Numbered from the stretch's first letter, positions 42,757-55,589 are shown. The stretch is 64,000 nucleotides of DNA from Luteimonas terricola (GCF_004352845.1 NZ_SJRX01000006.1:186001-250000); one strand, 5' to 3'. Translations and numbers: made by a program. The notes: generated from the sequence alone by a model not told the origin.

Positions 42757-43809
42757 ATGAGTCGCGATCTCAACGACACGCTGATCTTCGTCAAGGTGGT
42801 GGAACTCGGCAGCTTCATCGCCGCGGCCAAGGCCCTGCGCCTGCCCAAGACCACCGTCAGCCGCAAGGTGCAGGAGCTCGAGGCGCGCCTGGGTGCGCAG
42901 TTGCTCCACCGCACCACGCGCAAGCTCGGCCTGTCCGAAGCCGGCAGCGTCTACTACGAGCACTGCCAGCGCATCGCGCGAGAACTCGAAGAGGCCGAGA
43001 GCGCGGTCGGCCAGCTGCAGGGCGGTCCGCGCGGCTGGCTGCGCTTCAGCGCCCCGTACTCGGCGGGCATCGCCTGGATCGCACCGCTGCTGGGTGCGTT
43101 CCACGCCCAGCACCCGGAGGTGCGGCTGGAGATGTCGCTCAGCAACGAGCAGGTCGACCTGATCGACGGAGAAATCGATCTCGCGCTGCGCATCGGCAAC
43201 CTGCCCGATTCGAACCTGGTGGCGCGCCGGCTCGCGGTGTTCCGCACCCAGGTCTATGCCAGCCCGGCCTACATCGAGCGCTACGGCGAGCCGCTGCACC
43301 CGGACGACCTGCAGCACCACCGCACCCTGGCGATGCAGAAGTCGCGGCGCAACGGCAACTACTACTGGTCGCTCGGCGACGACGGGCAGCGCGCCGAGTA
43401 CCGCATCGATCCGATCCTGGTCGCCAGCGACCCCGCCGCGCTCAAGGGCGCGCTGCTCTGCGGCGAGGGGCTGATGCTGGCCAGCGACGTCACCGTCAAG
43501 GCCTACGCCGAGCAGGGCATGGTGCAGCGCGTGCTGGCCGGCTGGACCGGCCCGGACCTGGACTTCAACGCGGTGTTCCCGCGCGGGCACGTCACCTCGC
43601 CCAAGGTGCGCGCCTTCGTCGACTTCCTGGTCGAGCGCCTGTGCTTCGATGCCGACTACATGCAGGCGCTGTGCCCGAACACGCGCTGCCCCGACCAGCG
43701 CCAGGAGGTCGTGGCCGAGCTCGACCGGGTGTCGCGGCAGCCGGCGACAGCCGCGGCCACGGGCGGCAAGCGCGGGGACCGCGACCGCGAGTTCGAAAAG
43801 GTGGCCTGA
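42757..43809 (+). CDS. LysR-family regulator of the efflux operon (SmeRv/MexT position)
   Basis: A 350-residue LysR-type regulator: winged helix in the first 60 residues (FVKVVELGSFIAAAKALRLPKTTVSRKVQELEARLG) and two-lobe effector domain (RFSAPYSAGIAWIAPLLGAF, IDLALRIGNLPDSNLVARRL). It belongs to the large AaeR/DsdC-like branch. A C-terminal tail of about 45 residues (from about 305), rich in Arg/Asp/Gln, is longer than usual. It is divergent from the SmeVWX-like operon, as smeRv is in Stenotrophomonas, and probably activates or represses it. ATG 42757 has a CGGAG site; the upstream start at 42709 does not. Confidence 0.88.
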   Translation: MSRDLNDTLIFVKVVELGSFIAAAKALRLPKTTVSRKVQELEARLGAQLLHRTTRKLGLSEAGSVYYEHCQRIARELEEAESAVGQLQGGPRGWLRFSAPYSAGIAWIAPLLGAFHAQHPEVRLEMSLSNEQVDLIDGEIDLALRIGNLPDSNLVARRLAVFRTQVYASPAYIERYGEPLHPDDLQHHRTLAMQKSRRNGNYYWSLGDDGQRAEYRIDPILVASDPAALKGALLCGEGLMLASDVTVKAYAEQGMVQRVLAGWTGPDLDFNAVFPRGHVTSPKVRAFVDFLVERLCFDADYMQALCPNTRCPDQRQEVVAELDRVSRQPATAAATGGKRGDRDREFEKVA

Positions 43810-43859
43810 GCCGGGGGCCGGGCGAGGGTGCCGCGCGTGGCCCGTCCGCGGCCGGGCCT

Positions 43860-44822
43860 TCAGCGCTCGGAGTGCCCGCTGTCCTCGTGGCTGCGGCGCA
43901 CGAACAGGTCCGGCTTGATCAGGTCGATGAACGCGCGCGCCTGCGGCGACAGCACCTTGCCCTTGCGCACCACCACGCCGTAGCTGCGCGCGGGGAACCA
44001 GGCGTCCAACGGCCGGATCGCAAGGCGCTGGGCGTCGGCATCGTCCAGGCAGATCGAACTCACGATCGAGATCCCCAGGCCCATGGCCACGTACTGCTTG
44101 ATCACCTCCCAGCCGCCGACCTCCAGCGACACCGTGTACGGCACCCGCGCCTGCTGGAACACCAGGTCGACCAGGCGCCAGGTCACCTGCCGCTGCGGCG
44201 GCAGGATCAGGCCGTGGCGTGAGATGTCTTCGAGCGTCAGGCGCGGAGTGCTCGCCAGCGGGTGGTCGAGCGGCGTGATCAGCATCGGCGTGAACGAGTA
44301 CACCGGCACGTAGCTGAGGTCGGCGGGCACGTCGAGCATCGAGCCGACCACCAGTTCCACCGTGTCCGCGCGCAGCAGGTCGGTGCCGTCGGCGCTGATG
44401 GTGTTGTGCAGGCGCAGGCGCACCTGGGGACGCTGTTCGCGGTAGGCGCCGACGATCCGCGGCAGCAGGTAGAGGATGGTGGAGCTGTTGGCGGCGATCT
44501 CCAGCTCGCCGGCGTCCATGCCCGTGAGCTGGCGGCGAAAGGCGGCCGGCAGCGCGTCGATGCCGTCGACCAGCGGGCGTGCCAGTTCGTACAGCGCCTC
44601 GCCCTCGGGTGTGGGGAGCATGCGGCGGCCGCTGCGCTCGAACAGCTTCGCGCCCATCTCGCGCTCCAGCGCCTGCAGCTGCTGGCTGACGGCGGGCTGG
44701 CTGACGTACAGCGCTTCGGCCGCACGCGACACCGAACCCAGACGCGCGACCTGGCAGAAGGCCCGCAGAGGCTTCAGGCGGTCGCCCTTGTAGGCGAATC
44801 GGGGGGTGCGAACAGGGTCCAA
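43860..44822 (-). CDS. LysR-family regulator of the glyoxylate shunt genes
   Basis: A 320-residue LysR-type protein. Its helix-turn-helix is FCQVARLGSVSRAAEALYVSQPAVSQQLQALEREMG, and the effector domain starts ELEIAANSSTILYLLPRIVGAY; this is the CysB/Cbl-like subtype. It is divergent from aceB with 117 bp between them, and this arrangement beside aceB-aceA recurs in Xanthomonads, so it likely controls the glyoxylate shunt. The only usable start found in frame is TTG 44822 (MDPVRTPRFAYKGDRLKPL), an unusual start codon that may limit expression. The C-terminus ends in a His/Ser/Glu-rich tail. Confidence 0.85.
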   Translation of the reverse strand: MDPVRTPRFAYKGDRLKPLRAFCQVARLGSVSRAAEALYVSQPAVSQQLQALEREMGAKLFERSGRRMLPTPEGEALYELARPLVDGIDALPAAFRRQLTGMDAGELEIAANSSTILYLLPRIVGAYREQRPQVRLRLHNTISADGTDLLRADTVELVVGSMLDVPADLSYVPVYSFTPMLITPLDHPLASTPRLTLEDISRHGLILPPQRQVTWRLVDLVFQQARVPYTVSLEVGGWEVIKQYVAMGLGISIVSSICLDDADAQRLAIRPLDAWFPARSYGVVVRKGKVLSPQARAFIDLIKPDLFVRRSHEDSGHSER

Positions 44823-44939
44823 GGCCGCATTCTGCCTAAAGTATAAGTACAGATTATCAATCGCATTGTTATATCTGTTTTGTCAAATACTTCGATCCGG
44901 GTGGATGGTGGCTGCCCGAACCACTTGCCGGAGCCGACC
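44823..44939. promoter_or_regulatory. Divergent LysR/aceB control region
   Basis: An AT-rich gap. TATCAA (44855-44860), five bases, TTGTTA (44866-44871) is an imperfect inverted repeat with one mismatch and a likely LysR-type site. TTATAT follows directly and may serve as a -10 for aceB. Confidence 0.45.
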
Positions 44940-46556
44940 ATGTCCGCAGCCCCCCATTTGGCCGTCGCCGAGGCCCGCATCGCGCCGGGTGCGGACGCCG
45001 CGCCCGACCTGCTCGACGACCGTGCCCTGGCGTTCCTGGGCGGTCTGCACCAGCACTTCGAACGCAGCCGGCGGGCCTTGCTCATCGCGCGCCGCGAGCG
45101 CCAGGCCGTCTTCGACGGCGGCGGCCTGCCGGACTTCCGCGCCGACACCCGCGCCATCCGCGAGGGTGACTGGACGGTGGCGCCGCTGCCGGTGGCCCTG
45201 CTGGACCGCCGCGTCGAGATCACCGGTCCCGTCGATCCGAAGATGGTCATCAACGCGCTCAACTCCGGCGCCAGCTGCTACATGGCCGACTTCGAGGATT
45301 CGACCGCGCCGACCTGGGGCGCCCTGCTCACCGGCCAGCGCGCGCTGCGCGAGGCGGTCGCCGGGACGCTCGCCTTCGACGCCGAGGGCGGCAAGTCCTA
45401 CCGGATGAAGCCCGAGGCCGAGCGCGCAGTCCTGATCGTGCGCCCGCGCGGCTGGCACCTGGACGAGAAGCACCTGCTGGTCGACGGCGAACGGATCTCG
45501 GCCAGCCTGTTCGACGCCGGGCTGTTCTGCCTGAACAACGCCGCCGCGCTGGTGGCGAAGGATCGTGGTCCCTACCTCTACCTGCCCAAGCTGCAGTCGA
45601 TGGAGGAGGCGGCGCTGTGGGACGAGGCGCTGGCGCACGTCGAGCAGGTGCTGGGCCTGCCCGAAGGCTGCATCAAGGTCACCGTGCTGGTGGAGACGCT
45701 GCCGGCGGTGTTCGAGATGGACGAGATCCTGCACGCCCTGCGCGGCCGCATCGCCGGCCTCAACTGCGGGCGCTGGGACTACATCTTTTCGTACATCAAG
45801 ACCTTCCGCGCCCACCGCGGCCGCGTGCTGCCCGAGCGCGGCCAGGTGACGATGACGCAGCCCTTCCTGAAGGCCTATTCCGAACTGCTGGTGCGCACCT
45901 GCCACCGCCGCGGCGCGCATGCGATGGGCGGCATGGCGGCGCAGATCCCGATCTCCGGCGACCCCGAGGCGAACGAGACGGCACTGGCGCGCGTGCGCGC
46001 CGACAAGCTGCGCGAGGCCGGCGCCGGCCACGACGGCACCTGGGTGGCGCATCCGGCGCTGGTGCCGATCGCGAAGGCGATCTTCGACGAGGCGATGCCG
46101 GGGCCGCACCAGCATGCGGTGGCGCGCGAGGACGTCGTGGTCGATCGCGACGCGCTGATCGCGCCGCCGGTGGGAAGCATCACCCGCGCCGGCTTCGAGG
46201 GGAATGTCGAAGTCTGCGTGCGCTATCTCGCCGCCTGGCTCGACGGCAACGGCTGCGTGCCAATCCACTGGCTGATGGAGGACGCCGCCACTGCCGAGAT
46301 CGCGCGCACGCAGCTGTGGCAGTGGCTGCACGCCGGCGACCGCGGCGGCGAGCCGCTGTGCCTCGCCGACGGCACCGTGATCGATGACTGCCTGTTCGAA
46401 CAGGCGCTGCTGAACCTGCCTTCGCGGTTGGCCGCGGAAGGGCCGATGCCGGGCGCCCCGCGCGTTGCCGAGGCGATCGCGATGCTCGAAGAGCTGACGC
46501 GCAGCGACACGCTTGAGGAGTTCCTGACCTTGCCGGCATACGAACGATTGGCCTGA
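44940..46556 (+). CDS. aceB: Malate synthase A
   Basis: A 538-residue malate synthase A, which condenses glyoxylate with acetyl-CoA to give malate. The family signature is [15 protein letters not shown] (about 275-289); [12 protein letters not shown] and [35 protein letters not shown] mark the active-site region. ATG 44940 follows CCGGAG (GCCGGAGCCGACC); the frame opens earlier at 44880. aceA follows 170 bp downstream, separated by dispersed repeats, and the regulator is divergent. Confidence 0.95.
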   Translation: MSAAPHLAVAEARIAPGADAAPDLLDDRALAFLGGLHQHFERSRRALLIARRERQAVFDGGGLPDFRADTRAIREGDWTVAPLPVALLDRRVEITGPVDPKMVINALNSGASCYMADFEDSTAPTWGALLTGQRALREAVAGTLAFDAEGGKSYRMKPEAERAVLIVRPRGWHLDEKHLLVDGERISASLFDAGLFCLNNAAALVAKDRGPYLYLPKLQSMEEAALWDEALAHVEQVLGLPEGCIKVTVLVETLPAVFEMDEILHALRGRIAGLNCGRWDYIFSYIKTFRAHRGRVLPERGQVTMTQPFLKAYSELLVRTCHRRGAHAMGGMAAQIPISGDPEANETALARVRADKLREAGAGHDGTWVAHPALVPIAKAIFDEAMPGPHQHAVAREDVVVDRDALIAPPVGSITRAGFEGNVEVCVRYLAAWLDGNGCVPIHWLMEDAATAEIARTQLWQWLHAGDRGGEPLCLADGTVIDDCLFEQALLNLPSRLAAEGPMPGAPRVAEAIAMLEELTRSDTLEEFLTLPAYERLA

Positions 46557-46572
46557 GCGTTCCATCCCCCCC

Positions 46573-46691
46573 TGTGGGAGCGGCTATAGCCGTGATTCCG
46601 GCAACCCCGATCGCGGCTATAGCCGCTCCCACAAAGGCCGTTCCCACCACAAAAGCCCGCACCCGCGATCGCGGCCATGACAGCTCCCACA
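46573..46691. repeat. Cluster of three GTGGGAGC 25-bp dispersed repeat copies
   Basis: Copies at 46573-46597 (TGTGGGAGCGGCTATAGCC forward), 46609-46633 (inverted, near-perfect complement of the first) and 46667-46691 (inverted, more diverged). The first two form a strong stem with an 11-base loop between aceB and aceA. They are of the same family as the copies at 30.9 and 55.6 kb. Confidence 0.8.
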
Positions 46692-46726
46692 AGAGCACGC
46701 AGCACAATCCCACCGGAGATCCCCAC

Positions 46727-48019
<1,293 letters not shown>

Positions 48020-48033
48020 TCGCGAGCCCTTAA

Positions 48034-48047
48034 CCCCGCTTGCGGGG
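48034..48047. terminator. Stem-loop between aceA and the opposed RES gene
   Basis: CCCCGC-TT-GCGGGG, 15 bp after the aceA stop and 12 bp before the end of the convergent RES gene. No T-run on either side, so its role as a shared terminator is only probable. Confidence 0.4.
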
Positions 48048-48058
48048 GAAAGCGGCGG

Positions 48059-48733
48059 TCAGAACGGGACGGTTCTTGCTTCCGTGACGTGCGCGATCCG
48101 CTCCCCGTCCCAGTGGTACTGGAGATGCGGCCCCTGGTGTACCGGCTTCAACACGTCCGGGTAGAACGCGGCCAGGCAGGTGCCACCCGGCGCACGCACG
48201 CTGTCATAGACGATGCCGTTGCCGCCTTCCGTCCGCAACTCGACCGCGAGGCGCTGGCTGGCGACGTAGCTGTCGGGGTCGTGGAGTCCGGGATACCTGC
48301 CGCGGATATCGTGCAGCCGGCTGTCGACTTCACCGACGTAGCAGCGCATGTCCAGGACACAGGCGGGTTCGTCCGTGCTGCGCAGGAAGCGCTCCCTGTG
48401 GAACACCGTTTCGACCACGGCCGTCTGCTGTTCGCGGGCGCAGTAGTAGACGCCGTACCAGCCGGGGGTGAAGCGCGAGCCTTCCGGATTGAGATGGGTG
48501 AAGGCCGCCATGATCGGGGTGGTGCCGGGGCCGGAAATGCGCCTGCGCGCCGGCACCAGTTCGATCGCGCCCAGCTCGTCGCGCACGCGCGGGTTGGTCA
48601 TCGACTCCAGTTCGTGGAGGGCATCGATGTCCGCGGGGTCGGCGATGGTGTCGAAGACGCCCACGGGCGGGAAGCGGCTGGACACGATCCGGTACGCCGA
48701 CCGGAACCGCACCCGGGCGACGGGCGCCTGCAT
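48059..48733 (-). CDS. RES-domain toxin (NAD-degrading, MbcT-like family)
   Basis: A 224-residue RES-domain protein. Members of this family deplete NAD+ by phosphorolysis or hydrolysis and stop growth. Family elements: the N-terminal FRSAYRIVSSRFPPVGVFD (first Arg and Tyr), then GSRFTPGWYGVYYCAREQQTAVVETVFHRERF (the Glu region), and ASQRLAVELRTEGGNGIVYDSVRAPGGTCLAAF (the Ser region). The start ATG 48733 overlaps the upstream antitoxin stop by one base (TGATG), so antitoxin is made first and the two are coupled. The long frame that continues upstream is a shadow of the antitoxin. Confidence 0.85.
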   Translation of the reverse strand: MQAPVARVRFRSAYRIVSSRFPPVGVFDTIADPADIDALHELESMTNPRVRDELGAIELVPARRRISGPGTTPIMAAFTHLNPEGSRFTPGWYGVYYCAREQQTAVVETVFHRERFLRSTDEPACVLDMRCYVGEVDSRLHDIRGRYPGLHDPDSYVASQRLAVELRTEGGNGIVYDSVRAPGGTCLAAFYPDVLKPVHQGPHLQYHWDGERIAHVTEARTVPF

Positions 48734-49131
48734 CAGCTCCAGCCCCGCTGGGCGTCCAGGTACTGGCGCAGCACGAACAGGTCCGCCACCTGGCCGCCGA
48801 GCATCCGGTCCAGCGCCGGGCGGCCGCCAAGCAGCGGCGTCGCGTTCGGGCGGCGGACCCACTCGTCGGCCTGGCGCGCGTTGCTGAAGATCAGGTGCAG
48901 CGCCTTGTAGATGCCCAGGACGTAGCTGATGCGCTCCAGGGCGTCGTGCGGGAGCTGGCCGCTGCGATCCCGCTTCCAGCGGAAGAAGGTGGAGCGGCCG
49001 GGGCTGCCGAGGAGCACGCGCTCCTGCTCGGCGCTGAGGCGCCAGCGTTCGGTGATGTTGAAGAAGGCGCGCAGGGCGGGGCCGGCGAGGTCGCGGCGGG
49101 CCGGTACGTTGACTACCTGGAGATGCGGCAT
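48733..49131 (-). CDS. Xre/MbcA/ParS-type antitoxin (DUF2384)
   Basis: A 132-residue antitoxin of the Xre-MbcA-ParS group that accompanies RES toxins. An N-terminal helical DNA-binding part (LRAFFNITERWRLSAEQERVLLG, then STFFRWKRDR) is followed by the C-terminal toxin-binding DUF2384 region (LERISYVLGIYKALHLIFSN, ADEWVRRPNATPLLGGRPALDRML) ending in a conserved-type W/S. It should bind the palindrome in its own promoter and repress the operon together with RES. Confidence 0.88.
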   Translation of the reverse strand: MPHLQVVNVPARRDLAGPALRAFFNITERWRLSAEQERVLLGSPGRSTFFRWKRDRSGQLPHDALERISYVLGIYKALHLIFSNARQADEWVRRPNATPLLGGRPALDRMLGGQVADLFVLRQYLDAQRGWS

Positions 49132-49152
49132 GGTCTCTGTCCCTGTTTGGAC

Positions 49153-49191
49153 TTAAGGACAATTATAGTCCTAAAAGAGACTTTTCGCCAA
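49153..49191 (-). promoter_or_regulatory. Antitoxin/RES promoter with -10 inside an operator palindrome
   Basis: AGGAC (49156-49160), AATTATA, GTCCT (49168-49172) is a perfect inverted repeat whose arms extend to 8 bp with one mismatch. On the minus strand the spacer contains an exact TATAAT, and 18 bp further upstream lies TTGGCG as a -35. Binding of the antitoxin complex would therefore cover the -10. Confidence 0.7.
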
Positions 49192-49218
49192 TCCGGGATC
49201 AGGCTCCGCCCGGGCGTT

Positions 49219-50742
49219 TCATGCGGCGACCTGGCCTCGCGGGTCGATCCCCCGATACCCCAGCGCCTCCGCCAGGTGCGCGCTGCCAATGGACTCGCTG
49301 CCGGCGAGATCCGCGATCGTCCGCGCCACCCGCAGGATCCGGTGCATCGCCCGCGCCGACAGCTGCAGGCTGTCGATGGCGCGTTCGAGCAGCGCCTGGT
49401 CGGTTGCGCCCAGGCGGCAATGCGCCGCGGTCCCGGCCTGGTCGAGGTGGGCGTTGAGCACGCCCGCGCGCGCGCTCTGCCGCGCGCGTGCCGCCTCGAC
49501 GCGGGCGCGCACGGCGGCACTGGGTTCTCCGGGCGACGCGTCCGGCCGCAGCTCGGCGGACGACACGCGCGGCACGTCGACGTGCAGGTCGATGCGGTCC
49601 AGCAGTGGCCCCGACACCCGCATGCGATAGCGCTGCACGGCGTCGACGCCGCACTGGCAGCGGCCGGAGGCATCGCCGGCCCAGCCGCAGGGGCAGGGGT
49701 TCATGGCGGCGACGAGCTGGAAGCGCGCCGGGAACTCGCTCTGCCGGGCCGCGCGCGAGACGGTGACCGTGCCCGACTCGAGCGGCTGGCGCAGGACCTC
49801 GAGGACATGGCGGCTCCACTCCGGCAGCTCGTCCAGGAACAGGACGCCGTGGTGCGCCAGCGAGATCTCGCCCGGGCGCGGCTCGCTTCCGCCGCCGGCC
49901 AGGGCGATGGCGCTGGCGGTGTGGTGCGGCGCGCGGAAGGGGCGCTGCAGCCAGCGCGCGGGGTCGATGCCGCGACCGCTGACCGATGCGATGGCCGCGG
50001 TTTCCAGGGCCTCGGCCTCGCTGGCCACGGGCAGGATGCCCGGCAGGCGCGAAGCGAGCAGGGTCTTGCCGCAGCCGGGGCTACCGGAGAGCAGCAGGTG
50101 ATGCCCGCCGGCCGCTGCGATCTCCAACGCGCGCCGTGCGCGCAATTGTCCCCGCACGTCGGCAAGGTCGGGGATACCGGCGGCGGGGCCGGTGTCGGCG
50201 GGACTGGCCTCGGCCTTCGGCAGCGGCCGCTGCCCCGCCAGGTGCGCGCAGACTTCGGACAGCGTGCGCGCCACGCGCACGTCCACGCCGCGGGCGAGCG
50301 CCGCCTCGGCGCCGTTGGCGGCGGGCACCACCAGCACCCGCCCCGCTTCGCCGCAGGCCAGCGCTGCCGGCAGCACGCCATCGACCGCACGCAGTTCGCC
50401 GGTCAGGCCCAGCTCGCCCAGGAATTCGTGGCCCGACAGCGCCGTGCGCGGCAGCTGTCCGCTGGCCGCAAGGATGCCCAGCGCGATCGGGAGATCGAAG
50501 CGGCCGCCGCCCTTGGGCAGGTCGGCCGGCGCCAGGTTCACCGTGGTGACCCGCGGCGGGAACTCGAACTGTGCGCAGCGGATGGCGGCGCGCACGCGGT
50601 CCTTGGATTCGCGGACCGCGGCCTCCGGCAGGCCGACCATCGACATCCGCGGCAGGCCCCCGCTCATGTAGACCTCGACCGTCACCTCCGGCGCGCGCAC
50701 GCCGGCGCGTGCACGGCCGTGCACGATCGCGAGACCCGCCAT
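49219..50742 (-). CDS. comM: ComM/YifB-family Mg-chelatase-like AAA+ ATPase
   Basis: A 507-residue ComM protein, a hexameric helicase that promotes branch migration during natural transformation. The N-terminal domain starts AGLAIVHGRARAGVRAPEVTVEVYMSGGLPRMSMVGLPEAAVRESKDRVRAA in pieces typical of the family; Walker A is LSGSPGCGKTLLASR, Walker B LFLDELPEWS, the sensor MNPCPCGWAGD includes the zinc-binding CPCG, and a second pair CQCG follows. ATG 50742 (MAGLAIVHG) is preferred to the longer frame. Competence in this lineage is compatible with the mosaic content of the window. Confidence 0.93.
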   Translation of the reverse strand: MAGLAIVHGRARAGVRAPEVTVEVYMSGGLPRMSMVGLPEAAVRESKDRVRAAIRCAQFEFPPRVTTVNLAPADLPKGGGRFDLPIALGILAASGQLPRTALSGHEFLGELGLTGELRAVDGVLPAALACGEAGRVLVVPAANGAEAALARGVDVRVARTLSEVCAHLAGQRPLPKAEASPADTGPAAGIPDLADVRGQLRARRALEIAAAGGHHLLLSGSPGCGKTLLASRLPGILPVASEAEALETAAIASVSGRGIDPARWLQRPFRAPHHTASAIALAGGGSEPRPGEISLAHHGVLFLDELPEWSRHVLEVLRQPLESGTVTVSRAARQSEFPARFQLVAAMNPCPCGWAGDASGRCQCGVDAVQRYRMRVSGPLLDRIDLHVDVPRVSSAELRPDASPGEPSAAVRARVEAARARQSARAGVLNAHLDQAGTAAHCRLGATDQALLERAIDSLQLSARAMHRILRVARTIADLAGSESIGSAHLAEALGYRGIDPRGQVAA

Positions 50743-50752
50743 GGCAGGTGCC

Positions 50753-51522
<770 letters not shown>

Positions 51523-51523
51523 G

Positions 51524-52372
51524 TCAGCCCAGAGCCTCGGCCACGAACGGAGGCAGCACCTGCGCCGCCTTGTGGATGTCGACGCTGTAGTACTTCGTCG
51601 CGAACGCCTTCGCGCGCGCGTCGTCCTCGCGGAAGCCGAAGCCACGGCCGCCCTTGCGCGCCAGCGTGCAGCTCCACCAGCCGCTCGGATAGCAGGGCTG
51701 CGGGAACGGCAGGGTCTGGAAGCTGTCGAAGCCGGCCTTGCCCATCTCGGCGCGCATGGCCTGGATCAGTTCCAGAAGCACCAATGGGGACTCCGACTGC
51801 TGCACCAGGATGCCGTCGTCCTTGAGCGCGCGGAAGCAGCTCTCGAAGAAGCTCTTGTTGAACAGCCCCTCGGCCGGGCCGATCGGGTCGGTCGAATCCA
51901 CGATCACCACGTCCAGGCTGCCCGGCGCGCAGTTCGCCATGTAGGCGATGCCGTCGTCGAACAGGATCTCGGCGCGCGGGTCGCCGTTGGACTCGCACAG
52001 CTCGGGGAAATACTTCTCCGCCATGCGCGTGACCTGCTCGTCGATGTCGCACTGCACGGCCTTCGCCACGCCCGGGTGGCGCAGCACCTCGCGCAGCGTG
52101 CCGCAGTCGCCACCGCCGATGATCACCACCTGCTTCGGATCGGCGTGGGTGAACAGCGCCGGGTGCGTCATCATCTCGTGGTAGAGGAAGTTGTCGCGCG
52201 CGGTGACCATCATCGCGCCGTCGATCAGCATGACGTTGCCCCAGTCGGTCGATTCGTAGATCTCGATCTTCTGGAACGGCGACTGCACCTCGTCGAGCTT
52301 GGCGCTCACGCGGTAGCCGATGGCGGAGCCGGAAGGGTCGAAGTTCTCGTAGAGCCAGTGCGGGGCGCTCAT
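51524..52372 (-). CDS. speE: Spermidine synthase (polyamine aminopropyltransferase)
   Basis: A 282-residue spermidine synthase, transferring aminopropyl from decarboxylated SAM to putrescine. Motifs: YESTDWGNVMLIDGAMMVTARDNFLYHEM in parts, the SAM loop VIIGGGDCGTLREVLRHP, the Asp in VQCDIDEQV and the conserved VVIVDSTDPIGPAEGLF. ATG 52372 (MSAPHWLYENF); the upstream extension is a shadow of speA. It is divergent from speA, with 144 bp between, making a compact polyamine locus. Confidence 0.95.
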   Translation of the reverse strand: MSAPHWLYENFDPSGSAIGYRVSAKLDEVQSPFQKIEIYESTDWGNVMLIDGAMMVTARDNFLYHEMMTHPALFTHADPKQVVIIGGGDCGTLREVLRHPGVAKAVQCDIDEQVTRMAEKYFPELCESNGDPRAEILFDDGIAYMANCAPGSLDVVIVDSTDPIGPAEGLFNKSFFESCFRALKDDGILVQQSESPLVLLELIQAMRAEMGKAGFDSFQTLPFPQPCYPSGWWSCTLARKGGRGFGFREDDARAKAFATKYYSVDIHKAAQVLPPFVAEALG

Positions 52373-52516
52373 GGGCGGAGTCCGGGATGCGGAAGGGGAA
52401 GGCCGCGGATTGTAGCGGACCCCCACGCCGCGCCAGTGACGCGGCAGGTGTCCACGGCCCGCGGCGCCACGGCGGCTTAGAATGTCCGCCTCCCCCATGC
52501 CGACGGATTCCCGCCC

Positions 52517-54406
<1,890 letters not shown>

Positions 54407-54551
54407 GTGGCGGTCTTCCGGGCTTTCGGACTAACGCCGTCGCATTCCGGACACTCGCGAAGCCCGTCAAAGCCCTTGATCCGGGCGCAGCTGACTGGGA
54501 GGGGCGTCGTGTACTTCCAACTGCATGTGCGGCAGTACGCCGGTGCCGGCC

Positions 54552-55193
54552 TCAGGCCCGCGGGTCGGCAAGCATCAGCGCTGCTTCGAGCACCGGCTTC
54601 GCCCAGCCGGGAGTGCGGCCGAGCGTTTCCGCATCGGTCGGCCAGGCGAGTCGACGGTCTTCCATTTGCAGCAACAGGCGCGGGTTCGGGACGGGCGCTC
54701 CCGGCTCGGCATCCGCGCCGTTGTCGTACACCTGCAGCTGCGACAGGTGCGGCAGCAGCGCGATCAGGTTGGCGAGGGACGAGACGTGGCGCTCGCGGAT
54801 TTTTGCCGCGGGTATGTCGTGGCCGCCGCCGGCCACGCGCAGCCGCACGCGGGCGATGTGGTGCTCGGGCGAGTCCAGCCCGCAGAACCACATCGCGATG
54901 TCGTGTGTCGCAACGGCGGCGCGCAGTCTCGCGGCGATGGAGTTGCCTCCCAGCGTGGTTTCGAAGGCGTAGTCGCGACCCCGGGCAGCGGCGTCGTCCA
55001 GGCGGCGCACGCCCTCGCACCACGCGATCCCGTTGGCTTCGGCCAGTGCGCAGCCGGTGAGGGTTGCCCATTCGCGGGCATAGGCATCAGGGTTGAACCA
55101 GTCCAGTCCCGCCTGCGTCAGTGCACGCCCGCCCAGAGAACTCTTGCCGGCGCCGTTGACGCCGGCCAGGACGTAGATCAAGGGGCGCGGCAT
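54552..55193 (-). CDS. Zeta-toxin-like P-loop kinase
   Basis: A 213-residue zeta-family P-loop protein. Walker A is GVNGAGKSS (G11-S19). Features of the family follow: NPDAYAREWA, ETTLGGNSIAARLRAA, MWFCGLDSPEHHIARVRLRVAGGGHDIP and KIRERHVSSLANL. Zeta toxins phosphorylate UDP-activated sugars and block cell-wall synthesis. It is 3 bp downstream of a Phd-like antitoxin gene instead of an epsilon-type one. The C-terminal 50 residues (RLLLQMEDRRLAWPTDAE) are less typical. The 145 bp between speA and this gene contain no gene. Confidence 0.82.
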   Translation of the reverse strand: MPRPLIYVLAGVNGAGKSSLGGRALTQAGLDWFNPDAYAREWATLTGCALAEANGIAWCEGVRRLDDAAARGRDYAFETTLGGNSIAARLRAAVATHDIAMWFCGLDSPEHHIARVRLRVAGGGHDIPAAKIRERHVSSLANLIALLPHLSQLQVYDNGADAEPGAPVPNPRLLLQMEDRRLAWPTDAETLGRTPGWAKPVLEAALMLADPRA

Positions 55194-55196
55194 GGC

Positions 55197-55544
55197 CTAG
55201 AAGCCTTCGCCGGCGATCACCTTGCCGTCGAGCTTGAGGGGCTTGCGCAGGATGGCGCGCAGCTTGTCGTTCGCTTCCGGCGTATCCAGCGACTTCAGGC
55301 GCTCGTCGAACCTGCGGCGCAGGGTGTCCAGTGCGGCTTCGTCGCGTGCGTTCGCGCCATGCATCAGGCGGTGGTACTCCGCTACCGGCAGGATCACCGC
55401 CTCGGGCTCGTTGTGGTTGGTCACCACGACCTTGCCTTGGCGGGCGACGACCTTCATCACGCCGCGCCAGCCCAGCTTCTTGACGTCCGAGGCCGGGGTG
55501 CGGGGCAGGTCTTCCAAGGCGTCGGCCTGATGGGGGGCTGGCAT
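55197..55544 (-). CDS. Phd/YefM-like antitoxin paired with the zeta-like toxin
   Basis: A 115-residue protein with a Phd/YefM-like fold: RGVMKVVARQGKVVVTNHNEPEAVILPVAEYHRLM (residues about 27-61) is the typical dimer/DNA-binding block with the conserved hydrophobic VILPVAEY. A helical tail (AALDTLRRRFDERLKSLD) and KPLKLDGKVIAGEGF end the chain and would bind the toxin. It lies just upstream of the kinase and downstream of a palindrome that it probably binds. Confidence in the fold is good; confidence that it neutralises the kinase rests on adjacency. Confidence 0.75.
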   Translation of the reverse strand: MPAPHQADALEDLPRTPASDVKKLGWRGVMKVVARQGKVVVTNHNEPEAVILPVAEYHRLMHGANARDEAALDTLRRRFDERLKSLDTPEANDKLRAILRKPLKLDGKVIAGEGF

Positions 55545-55566
55545 GGTGGTGCTCCGGTGGAAAGCA

Positions 55567-55589
55567 GGTCCAATATAGCCTTTTGGACC
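55567..55589. promoter_or_regulatory. Palindromic operator of the zeta/Phd operon
   Basis: GGTCCAA, nine bases, TTGGACC: a perfect 7-bp inverted repeat 22 bp upstream of the antitoxin start. TATATT on the minus strand (complement of 55573-55578) overlaps it and may be the -10. Confidence 0.6.

Noticed and set aside
54407-54551. A small gene or RNA between speA and the zeta-like toxin
   Set aside because: No start with ribosome site, no stem-loop with T-run and no promoter-like boxes were found.
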